From Bacillus sp. T33-2 (GTDB taxonomy: Bacteria > Bacillota > Bacilli > Bacillales > Cytobacillaceae), in the NCBI RefSeq assembly GCF_002860205.1, contig NZ_PGVB01000009.1, positions 1-52,099 on the forward strand: DNA of 52,099 bases, written 5' to 3'. The notes under the pieces are model-generated. The model did not search any database. It was not told where the DNA came from and saw nothing but the letters and a program-made list of their open reading frames with translations. This document shows positions 23,179 to 30,865 of the stretch, one piece after another (position 1 is the stretch's first letter; every line of letters begins with the position of its first letter). The position numbers and the translations under genes were made by a program.

Positions 23179-24210
23179 ATGTGGAAAAAGTGGATATGGA
23201 CAGCAGTGGCTGCTGCCCTGGTTATTTTTCTGGTACCATACAGCCTTCCGCTGATTTTTGCTTTTGTAACAGCGGTAATGCTGGAAGGCATGGTCCAGTG
23301 GCTCATCAACAAGGTCCGGTTTAACCGGCTTCAGGCAGTTATGGCTGTCTTTACCGGATATGTTCTTTTGTTGGGAGTGATCGGATATAATTTGATTTCG
23401 ATCATCGCCCAGCAAGCTGTATCCCTCTCACAGAGGACTCCGACATTTGTAAAGGACTTTTATACAACGGTCATTCGGCCCCTGATGCGAAAATGGGAAT
23501 TCTATTCTAAAAATCTGCCTGCAGATGTCATAGCATCTATCGAAAAAACGATCGAAACAAATATAAATTCGCTTGATTCTTTCCTGCAGCGTGCTATTGA
23601 AAATATACTCAATCTATTGACAGCTGTTCCCGGCTTTTTGATTGAGATGCTTATTTATTTAATTGCCCTGTTTTTGCTGAGTCTGGAATTTCCACGCCTG
23701 AAAGAAAAACTGGAGTCTCACTTAAAAGAACAGACAAGGCAGAAAGTTTTTCTTGTTGGCCGCCAGTTGAGCAAGGCAGGGCTGGGGTTCATTAAGGCCC
23801 AGATCATTCTCAGCCTGATTACGTTTGCAATGGCAATGGTCGGACTTCAAATTTTGGATGCGCCATATCCCGGATTGCTTTCATTGCTTATTGTCATCGT
23901 GGATATTCTCCCGATTCTCGGGACCGGCTCCGTCCTCGTTCCTTGGGCAGTCATCTCCATTTTACAGGATAACCATTTCCTTGGAATTGGGTTGATTATC
24001 ATGTTTCTGGTGATTACCGTTGTCCGCAGGGTCATTGAACCGAAAATTTACTCTACCAGCCTTGGAATTTCCCCTCTGGCTTCATTAATCAGTATGTATA
24101 TTGGCTTTAAGCTGTTGGGGTTAGCTGGAATTTTTATCGGTCCGGCTCTGATAATCGTCTATGACACATTAAGAAAAGCAAACATCATCCAAATGAAATT
24201 TAAAATTTAG
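23179..24210 (+). CDS. ytvI: YtvI-like sporulation membrane protein, AI-2E permease family
   Basis: The 343-residue polytopic membrane protein belongs to the AI-2E/UPF0118 family and resembles the sporulation integral membrane protein YtvI. Two spans lie at the N-terminus (about 8-55) and one around 65-90. A soluble central part follows, then a C-terminal cluster of spans from about 150 to 330, with the block LGISPLASLISMYIGFKLLGLAGIFIGPAL. In sporeformers it is made in the mother cell. The role in transport is unproven. GGAGA lies 12 bases before the ATG. Confidence 0.82.
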   Translation: MWKKWIWTAVAAALVIFLVPYSLPLIFAFVTAVMLEGMVQWLINKVRFNRLQAVMAVFTGYVLLLGVIGYNLISIIAQQAVSLSQRTPTFVKDFYTTVIRPLMRKWEFYSKNLPADVIASIEKTIETNINSLDSFLQRAIENILNLLTAVPGFLIEMLIYLIALFLLSLEFPRLKEKLESHLKEQTRQKVFLVGRQLSKAGLGFIKAQIILSLITFAMAMVGLQILDAPYPGLLSLLIVIVDILPILGTGSVLVPWAVISILQDNHFLGIGLIIMFLVITVVRRVIEPKIYSTSLGISPLASLISMYIGFKLLGLAGIFIGPALIIVYDTLRKANIIQMKFKI

Positions 24211-24224
24211 AGCATAACATGATG

Positions 24225-24244
24225 GGCGGGTATTTTTTCCCGCC
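24225..24244 (+). terminator. Hairpin after ytvI
   Basis: GGCGGG (24225-24230) pairs with CCCGCC (24239-24244) around an AT-rich loop. A T run after the stem is missing, so it is a weak terminator or an RNA end-protecting hairpin. Confidence 0.5.
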
Positions 24245-24455
24245 ATATTGGATTTTCAGCCTTTCTGAAATGATAGTCTCAAAGAAATCTTGGGCGCCTT
24301 GGTAACTTGGCTGCAAATCCAAAAAGATAAGGTTTTTCGAAAAATAATAGCGGGATATTTCACATTTCATTTTTCACATAAAAAAAATAGAAAAATAGCT
24401 CACACTCTGCATATCTTAAAATATATGGCAAAATAAAAGGGGGATAGCATCATTT

Positions 24456-24492
24456 ATTCCGACTTGACTGATTGGAATATATGTAATATGTT
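24456..24492 (+). promoter_or_regulatory. tcyP promoter with candidate CymR operator
   Basis: TTGACT (24464-24469) and TATGTT (24487-24492), 17 bases apart, form a likely sigma-A promoter 37 bases before the gene. An inverted repeat, ATTCC (24456-24460) and GGAAT (24474-24478), brackets and overlaps the -35 box. B. subtilis tcyP is repressed by CymR with cysteine synthase, and CymR sites end in a GGAAT element; assignment to CymR is inference. The rest of the 317-base gap (24246-24455) shows no gene and no T-box or S-box that I can recognise. Confidence 0.55.
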
Positions 24493-24528
24493 TATCTCGA
24501 TTCTAAAATGAAATGGAGGGAACAAAGT

Positions 24529-25920
24529 ATGACAACAGGTTTAGTTATTTTGAATATTGCTATCATGCTATTAGTTATTGCCGGCCTGTTTTTCATGCAA
24601 AAGAAACATGTATCTTTCTCCAAACGTGTTTTCACCGCGCTGGGAGCAGGGATTGTGTTTGGTTTTGCGCTTCAGTTTGCGTATGGGCCAACGTCCGATG
24701 TCGTAGTAAAAACCGCGGACTGGTTCAACCTTGTAGGAGGCGGCTATGTAAAATTCCTGCAAATGATTGTAATGCCACTCGTATTCATTTCGATACTTGC
24801 CGCATTTACAAAATTAAAGCTTGCCAATAATATCGGAAAAATCAGTTCGTGGATACTTGGCTTGCTGATTGGGACAACAGCCATTGCCGCGGCAGTGGGT
24901 ATCATTACCGCGACCGGCTTTGACCTTGAGGCTGTGCAAATCACACAGGGAGAAGCGGAAACTGCCCGTGCGGAAGAGCTTCAGCAGAGGTACGGCGATA
25001 CACTTGAAGGCCGCACTTTGCCGCAGCAAATTCTTGAGCTATTGCCAGGGAACCCGTTCCTCGATTTTACAGGGGCACGGCCGACCTCAACTATTTCCAT
25101 CGTCATTTTTGCCGCGTTTCTGGGCATCGCGTTTCTGGGGGTCAGAAAAAAGGCACCGGAGCATGCTGAATTATTTGCGAAAATCGTTGACGCTTTTTAT
25201 GCGGTGATCATGAGAGTGGTTACTCTGATCCTGCGCCTTACTCCTTATGGCGTTCTTGCGATCATGACAAAGACGGTCGCAATGAGCGATGTTGATTCCA
25301 TTGTTAAGCTTGGAAAATTTGTCGTTGCATCCTACGTCGCACTGGCAGTCATGTTTATCATCCACCTGCTGTTGCTGACAGCTTCTGGCCTGAATCCAAT
25401 AACCTATGTGAAAAAGGCGTTTCCTGTACTGACATTCGCGTTTACATCACGCACAAGTGCCGGAGCGCTGCCAATCACGATCAAAACACAAAGATCACTC
25501 GGTGTTCCTGAGGGGATCGCCAACTTCGCCGGTTCTTTCGGATTATCAATCGGGCAGAACGGCTGTGCAGGAATCTATCCTGCCATGCTCGCGATCATGA
25601 TTGCGCCGACGGTGGGCATCAATCCGTTAAGCCCATCCTTTATTGCGACCGTAATTGTTGTTGTTGCCATCAGCTCGTTTGGTGTTGCCGGCGTGGGCGG
25701 CGGTGCAACATTCGCGGCACTGCTTGTCCTGTCAGCTTTGAACCTGCCTATCGGGCTTGCCGGATTGCTCATTTCGGTTGAACCACTGATCGATATGGGC
25801 CGTACTGCTGTCAATGTGAGCGGAGCCATGACATCCGGGATTCTTACAAGCAGAATCACTAAAGAAATAGATCCCAATGTTTATAATGACATTAACCAAA
25901 AAATAGAGGCAGAAGCTTAA
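24529..25920 (+). CDS. tcyP: L-cystine sodium symporter TcyP
   Basis: The 463-residue membrane protein is of the dicarboxylate/amino acid:cation symporter (DAACS) family, the same length as B. subtilis TcyP. It imports L-cystine with high affinity. About eight membrane spans and two re-entrant loops are expected. Visible family blocks are GGGYVKFLQMIVMPLVFISIL, FTSRTSAGALPITIK (the first hairpin region), and VGGGATFAALLVLSALNLPIG. The ATG at 24529 follows GGAGGG; an in-frame start seven codons upstream lacks a site. Its control is probably by CymR (see the promoter entry). Confidence 0.93.
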   Translation: MTTGLVILNIAIMLLVIAGLFFMQKKHVSFSKRVFTALGAGIVFGFALQFAYGPTSDVVVKTADWFNLVGGGYVKFLQMIVMPLVFISILAAFTKLKLANNIGKISSWILGLLIGTTAIAAAVGIITATGFDLEAVQITQGEAETARAEELQQRYGDTLEGRTLPQQILELLPGNPFLDFTGARPTSTISIVIFAAFLGIAFLGVRKKAPEHAELFAKIVDAFYAVIMRVVTLILRLTPYGVLAIMTKTVAMSDVDSIVKLGKFVVASYVALAVMFIIHLLLLTASGLNPITYVKKAFPVLTFAFTSRTSAGALPITIKTQRSLGVPEGIANFAGSFGLSIGQNGCAGIYPAMLAIMIAPTVGINPLSPSFIATVIVVVAISSFGVAGVGGGATFAALLVLSALNLPIGLAGLLISVEPLIDMGRTAVNVSGAMTSGILTSRITKEIDPNVYNDINQKIEAEA

Positions 25921-25937
25921 TACTAACTATTAAGCTA

Positions 25938-25970
25938 TAAAAACGGCGGGGAAACCTGCCGTTTTTTTTT
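25938..25970 (+). terminator. Terminator of tcyP
   Basis: AAAACGGCGGG pairs with CCTGCCGTTTT around GAAA, with one G-U pair, and is followed by a long T run. Confidence 0.93.
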
Positions 25971-26032
25971 GAATTCGTGCCATAGAACAAAGGGATTTTG
26001 CCATTATATCCAAGACTGTCAGAAATGCATTA

Positions 26033-26063
26033 AAATAGGCCAGCCCATCAACTAGGCTGGCCT
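26033..26063 (-). terminator. Terminator of the RND transporter gene
   Basis: On the minus strand AGGCCAGCC pairs with GGCTGGCCT around an eight-base loop and is followed by ATTTTAAT. It lies about 40 bases after the stop codon. Confidence 0.85.
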
Positions 26064-26102
26064 GACGGTTGGCCTCTTTTATGTTCGGGCCTGTTGCAAA
26101 TC

Positions 26103-29100
26103 CTACATCATCAAATCATTACTGCTTTCGATATTTAGCCGCTGCGTTTTTGATTTTTTAAAATGGAGCAGCTCATACACGACCGGGATGACAACCAGCG
26201 TAAGCATTGTTGCTACTGCAAGACCGCCAATGACCACGACTGCAAGGCTCTGGGACACAAGGACACCTGATTCAGCCTTTTTGAACAGTAATGGAACCAT
26301 GGCAAAGATTGTTGCGACTGCTGTCATTACGATAGGCCGCATTCTGACTGCTGCAGCTTCTACGATCGCATCCCGGATGATCATTTTTTGTTCATTCTGT
26401 TTGATGCGGTCCAAAAGCACTATCGCGTTTGTCACTACTATACCAATAAGCATTAAGGCACCAAGCAATGCGGTAATATCGACTGGAATCCTGCTTATTA
26501 ACAGCCCCAGAATAGCCCCGACTGCTGCAAGAGGCAAGGAGAACAGTATGGCAATCGGCGCCCGGATTGTTTTGAAGGTAATGACCATAATGATGAATAC
26601 AACTCCGATTGACACCATCATAGTGATGAACAGGTCGGTAAAATCATCAGCCTGCTGCGCGCTGGCACCTCCCACATTCACTTCGACACCGTCAGGAACA
26701 TCCAGGCCTTTTGTATTTTGGTCTCCGTTAATGATTCTGTTGATTTCTTTGTCAATTTCCGATACACGCTTTGAATCTATTGCAGCCGTTACCCTGACGT
26801 ACTGGTCGCCATCCTTATGGAACCGGCTTGTTGGTTCCTCACTTTTATTAAGCTCTGCAACTTCAGATACTGGTACGATGCCAGCCGTGGTCATGACTGG
26901 TATGGTTTCCAGGTCCTCAGGCGTTTTCGGATCGAGCATCGGTTCAAGAATTACACTTGTCTGTTGTTCGTCCAGTTCCACGGAACCAATTGGGGTGCGA
27001 TTTAACATAACGCCTAATTGCTGGGATAATTGTTCCGAATTTGCTTTTTCAGGATCGACTGTGAAAGAGTAGACGGTTTTCTTCTCCTCAAAATTGGTTG
27101 TTACTTTTTCTACACCGTCAACCTCTGATATTTCTTTCTTGATTGTTTGCGCAGTTTCTTCAATGTCGTCGATTGAGTTACCCAGGACATCTATTGTAAT
27201 TTGTGTTGAATAACCGGTAATCATCGACGCAGCAGAAGCAGTGAATTGAGCGTCCTCGTAGTTAGCTTTCTGTTTTTCCATTGTTTCGACAAATTGATCA
27301 GTCTTCTTTTTATCATCCATGATAATGGTAAAAGTGGTTTGCGTTGGCGACCGGACGTCTCCGTATTGGGCGGATTCAGCTGAGTTACCCATCTGGGTGA
27401 ACACGTGCTTTACTTCTTTTTGGTCTACAATAAATTCCTCTAGCTCAAGGGAATTTTCTTTTACCGTTTCTAAAGGCGTTTCATTCGGATAGCTCAAGTT
27501 GACCATGACAAAATCTGCAGTAGAGCTGTCAACTGTACCTTTTGGCAAAACAAAGTATCCGCCAATGGAGCCAGCAAAAAGCAAAAAGGAAACGGCGATT
27601 ACCACGAATTTATGGTTCAATGACCAGGTCACAAGCTTTGAAAACCGTATGGCAGGCTTATGCTCAGGCATTTTTGTGTTTTTCAGCAAGCCCGCACTCA
27701 TTAATGGTACAACCGTCAAGGCAACAATCAATGAAGCAAGCAGTGAGTACGTGATCGTAAGCGCGAATGGAAGCATGATTTCCTGCAAGCCCCCACTCAC
27801 CAATCCGATAGGCAGGAAGACCGCGACCGTTGTCAAGGTCGATGATGTAATGGCTGCCCCAACTTCCCTGGTTGCTTCCATGACCATTGGGACGGAAAAT
27901 TTCTCCTTTTGCATTTTCCTGAAGATATTTTCAATGACCACGATGCTGTCATCAACAAGACGGCCCACTGCTACAGCAACGCCACCAAGAGTCAGGACGT
28001 TCAGGGTGATGCCGGAACGAGACAGTAAGTATAATGTAAAACACAGTGACAAAGGTATCGAAACAATGGTGATAAAAGTAGATTTTAGGTTTCTAAGGAA
28101 AAGCATGATAACAATGGTAGCAAACAGCGCCCCGAGCAGGACTTCTTTAATCATGGAATGAACAGATGTTTCCACCATGTCTGCTGTGGATAGGACAACT
28201 GTTATCTCGGCCTGGTCATATTCCTTGTTCAATTTCTTTACTACTTTGTCAACTTCTTTACTGATGCTTACTGCGTTTGAGGTGCTGTCTTTTGTCACAA
28301 TCAAAAACAGTCCGTCTTCACCATTGATATGGTTTAAGGTGTCGTCCGGCTGGCTTATCTGGATATTGGCGACATCTTGCAGAGCAACATTGGGCGCTAC
28401 CTGCAAGTTTTTCAGTTTGCCGATACTGTCGATGTTTCCAATCACTTTGATGTTGCTTGCATTGCCGTCAATGGTTTTTTCACCGACAGCGGCAGACAGA
28501 GATTGTCCTTGAAGCACCCCCATAATATTTTGCAGCGTAACCTGCTTTTCGGCCATTTTCACGTTGTCTGTTTTTACAGAAACATAAGAATTGGCCTTAC
28601 CATGTGACTGGACGTTGGCTACACCTTTAATGTCTTTAAATTGTGGGACTATTTTTGATTCTGCAAACTCGATGTTCTGAGCAGTCAATCCATCCTCAAA
28701 GGTAACCGAGATTTCGGAGATAGGAATCATGCTGGTATTCAACTGGACAATCGTCGGTTTTGACACGTTTGGTGGTAAAGTAAGTTCATTTACCGCTTCT
28801 TGTATTTCCAGCTTCGCATCCTTCATGACAGTTTTAGGTTCGAAGAATAGGTCTATTTTTGAAAACCCGTCACCCGTTGTTGACAGAGCAACACGTTTTC
28901 CTTTTACTCCGGATACTGCTTTCTCAATAGGTGATGTCACCTGTTTTTCCATCGTTTCGGAATCGGATCCCTGTCCAAGGACAACGACCGATATTTGTGG
29001 CTGGTCGGCGGCCGGGAAGAACTCCATTGGAAGGTTGGTATAACTCACCACACCCATTAAAAGTATAAGCAGAGACATGATGGTTACTGCCGCTTTGTTT

Positions 29101-29129
29101 CGAAAAGCCCATTTCGTAAACCAAGACAT
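26103..29129 (-). CDS. swrC: RND efflux permease, SwrC (YerP) type
   Basis: The 1008-residue inner-membrane proton-driven pump of the AcrB/HAE-1 family resembles B. subtilis SwrC, which exports surfactin and other toxic compounds and supports swarming. It has the expected plan: a first span (about 14-32), a large outer domain, a cluster of six spans from about 330 to 540, a second outer domain, and the last spans from about 850 to 990. The block GGVAVAVGRLVDDSIVVIENIFR holds the paired acidic residues of the proton relay. No membrane-fusion or outer-membrane partner is adjacent, normal for a Firmicute. The ATG follows AGGAG. Confidence 0.9.
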   Translation of the reverse strand: MSWFTKWAFRNKAAVTIMSLLILLMGVVSYTNLPMEFFPAADQPQISVVVLGQGSDSETMEKQVTSPIEKAVSGVKGKRVALSTTGDGFSKIDLFFEPKTVMKDAKLEIQEAVNELTLPPNVSKPTIVQLNTSMIPISEISVTFEDGLTAQNIEFAESKIVPQFKDIKGVANVQSHGKANSYVSVKTDNVKMAEKQVTLQNIMGVLQGQSLSAAVGEKTIDGNASNIKVIGNIDSIGKLKNLQVAPNVALQDVANIQISQPDDTLNHINGEDGLFLIVTKDSTSNAVSISKEVDKVVKKLNKEYDQAEITVVLSTADMVETSVHSMIKEVLLGALFATIVIMLFLRNLKSTFITIVSIPLSLCFTLYLLSRSGITLNVLTLGGVAVAVGRLVDDSIVVIENIFRKMQKEKFSVPMVMEATREVGAAITSSTLTTVAVFLPIGLVSGGLQEIMLPFALTITYSLLASLIVALTVVPLMSAGLLKNTKMPEHKPAIRFSKLVTWSLNHKFVVIAVSFLLFAGSIGGYFVLPKGTVDSSTADFVMVNLSYPNETPLETVKENSLELEEFIVDQKEVKHVFTQMGNSAESAQYGDVRSPTQTTFTIIMDDKKKTDQFVETMEKQKANYEDAQFTASAASMITGYSTQITIDVLGNSIDDIEETAQTIKKEISEVDGVEKVTTNFEEKKTVYSFTVDPEKANSEQLSQQLGVMLNRTPIGSVELDEQQTSVILEPMLDPKTPEDLETIPVMTTAGIVPVSEVAELNKSEEPTSRFHKDGDQYVRVTAAIDSKRVSEIDKEINRIINGDQNTKGLDVPDGVEVNVGGASAQQADDFTDLFITMMVSIGVVFIIMVITFKTIRAPIAILFSLPLAAVGAILGLLISRIPVDITALLGALMLIGIVVTNAIVLLDRIKQNEQKMIIRDAIVEAAAVRMRPIVMTAVATIFAMVPLLFKKAESGVLVSQSLAVVVIGGLAVATMLTLVVIPVVYELLHFKKSKTQRLNIESSNDLMM

Positions 29130-29225
29130 TAAGTATTTCTCCTCCTATGGTCCATAAGACCTAAATTTATCCTGGAAAATCGTAACATAATTTCCGTTTG
29201 AAGAAAATGAATAGTGCTAATTTTC

Positions 29226-29262
29226 ACACGTAATTTACAAAATTACATTATAAGCAACGTGT
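29226..29262. promoter_or_regulatory. Nested dyads upstream of swrC
   Basis: A 7-base inverted repeat GTAATTT-ACA-AAATTAC (29230-29246) sits inside a wider pair ACACGT (29226) and ACGTGT (29257). Such dyads before efflux genes are often operators of TetR- or MarR-type repressors, but no such regulator gene is adjacent. The 319-base gap between swrC and pbuG otherwise holds only the pbuG terminator. Confidence 0.35.
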
Positions 29263-29410
29263 TAACTCATGGAGAAATCCCCCTGTTAAAAAATGATATT
29301 TTTGCTGCGCTATTCCCTCCCTGATTATCATCCTACTTTGAACCCGCCTATCCCGAAATGATCCTTAGCATTATTTTTATCTCAGACCTCGGTCTTAGAA
29401 CAAGTAAGAC

Positions 29411-29440
29411 AAAAAAAAGAACCCGCAACGCGGATTCTTT
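29411..29440 (-). terminator. Terminator of pbuG
   Basis: On the minus strand AGAATCCGC pairs with GCGGGTTCT around GTT, with one G-U pair, and is followed by a run of T. Confidence 0.88.
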
Positions 29441-29448
29441 CGGTGATG

Positions 29449-30750
29449 TTAATGAGGCAGGAACGCCAGCTGGTAGAAGAATAAAACAGCGAATACATAT
29501 AGCAGCGGATGGACTTCCCGCCATTTGCCTTTCACTATTTTCATGAGCGGGTATGAAATGAATCCAAGCGCAATTCCGGTTGCGATACTTGATGTGAGCG
29601 GCATGCTCAAAATAATCAGGAAAGCAGGGAACGCTTCGTCAATTTCATTCCAGCGTATTTTGGAAATACTGCCCATCATCAGGCTGCCAACAATGATCAG
29701 GGCTGGAGCGGTAATCGCTGACAGTCCTGATACGGCTCCGACAAGCGGTCCGAAAAAGGCAGACAGGATGAACAGGATTGCAACAGTTAGAGATGTCAGG
29801 CCTGTACGTCCGCCAGCTGCAACCCCGGAGGATGATTCGATATAAGCGGTCGTCGGACTTGTCCCAAACATAGCACCAACTGCGGTCGCAATCGAGTCAG
29901 AAAGAAGTGCTTCCCTTGCCCGCGGCATTGAATCACCCTTCATCAATCCGGCCTGATTGGCAACGCCTATCATCGTTCCTGTTGTATCAAAGATGGTGAC
30001 TAGAATAAATGAAAATACAACAGCATACAAACTATGCTGAATGACATCTCCGAGGGCAGTAAGCGGATTTCCCACGATTAACCCTTCCGGCAGGGAAGGG
30101 AGCGACATGAACCCTTCTTTAAAATCAAGCTGTCCGGTAAAGAAAGCGATTATTCCCGTAACCACCATGCCGATGAAAAGCGCGCCGTTGACATTCAATG
30201 TCATTAGTACAAGGGTCACAGCCAAACCAATTAACGCAAGGACAGCGGATGGAGAATGCAAATCCCCCAGCGCGACGAGATTGGTTGGATGTGCGGTTAT
30301 GATGTGTGTCAGGCGCAGCCCGATAAAAGCGATAAAGAGCCCTATACCTGCAGTAATTCCATGCTTCAGATTATTCGGGATTGCCTCTATCAATTTCTCG
30401 CGGAATGGAGTAAGCGAGAGGATGACGAAAATGACTCCGGCAATGAATACAGCAGCGAATGCAGTCTGGTATGAAATATTGCCATGTGTGCCGACGACGG
30501 AATAAGCAAAATATGCATTCAGGCCCATACCTGGAGCGATGGCGATCGGATAATTTGCAAACAGTGCCATCCAGAGTGTACCTACTGCCGCAGCAATGAT
30601 CGTGGCGGTAAAGACCTGTTCAAACGGCACCCCGGCATCTGCAAGGATGACTGGGTTCACCACGACAATATAAACCATTGTGAAAAATGTAGTAATACCC
30701 GCTAGAATTTCTGTTTTTGTATTGGTGTTGTTCTCTTTAAGTTTAAACAT
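29449..30750 (-). CDS. pbuG: NCS2 purine permease, PbuG type
   Basis: The 433-residue membrane protein is of the AzgA/PbuG branch of nucleobase:cation symporters and imports hypoxanthine and guanine (adenine in some relatives). It has about 12-14 spans. Family blocks are AGITTFFTMVYIVVVNP near the N-terminus, GMGLNAYFAY, and SPTTAYIESSSGVAAGGRTGLTS, which lines the substrate site. The ATG at 30750 follows GGAGGATCCC; an in-frame start 31 codons upstream would cover the operator region and lacks a site. Twin PurBoxes precede it. Confidence 0.92.
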   Translation of the reverse strand: MFKLKENNTNTKTEILAGITTFFTMVYIVVVNPVILADAGVPFEQVFTATIIAAAVGTLWMALFANYPIAIAPGMGLNAYFAYSVVGTHGNISYQTAFAAVFIAGVIFVILSLTPFREKLIEAIPNNLKHGITAGIGLFIAFIGLRLTHIITAHPTNLVALGDLHSPSAVLALIGLAVTLVLMTLNVNGALFIGMVVTGIIAFFTGQLDFKEGFMSLPSLPEGLIVGNPLTALGDVIQHSLYAVVFSFILVTIFDTTGTMIGVANQAGLMKGDSMPRAREALLSDSIATAVGAMFGTSPTTAYIESSSGVAAGGRTGLTSLTVAILFILSAFFGPLVGAVSGLSAITAPALIIVGSLMMGSISKIRWNEIDEAFPAFLIILSMPLTSSIATGIALGFISYPLMKIVKGKWREVHPLLYVFAVLFFYQLAFLPH

Positions 30751-30762
30751 GGGATCCTCCAA

Positions 30763-30819
30763 AAAACGAACATTTTTAAATACAGATACTATATTATTCG
30801 TTTTTAGTTCAATTATCAA
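30763..30819 (-). promoter_or_regulatory. pbuG promoter with twin inverted PurBoxes
   Basis: On the minus strand TTGATA (30819-30814) and TAATAT (30796-30791), 17 bases apart, form the promoter. Two elements match the PurR site AWWWCGAACWWT: AAAACGAATAAT (30804-30793, one mismatch) overlaps the spacer and -10 box. An inverted AAAACGAACATT, a perfect match, lies at 30763-30774, with 18 bases between the boxes. PurR with low PRPP represses purine synthesis and uptake genes from such paired boxes. No purine riboswitch is seen in the short leader, unlike B. subtilis pbuG. Confidence 0.8.
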
Positions 30820-30865
30820 GTAAAGATTGCTCGCAGCAGCCATGTTTATAGCCGGGCTGGTTTAG

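Noticed and set aside
26188-27072. Long plus-strand frames inside swrC and other large genes
   Set aside because: They mirror the codon pattern of the real gene on the other strand and lack ribosome sites.
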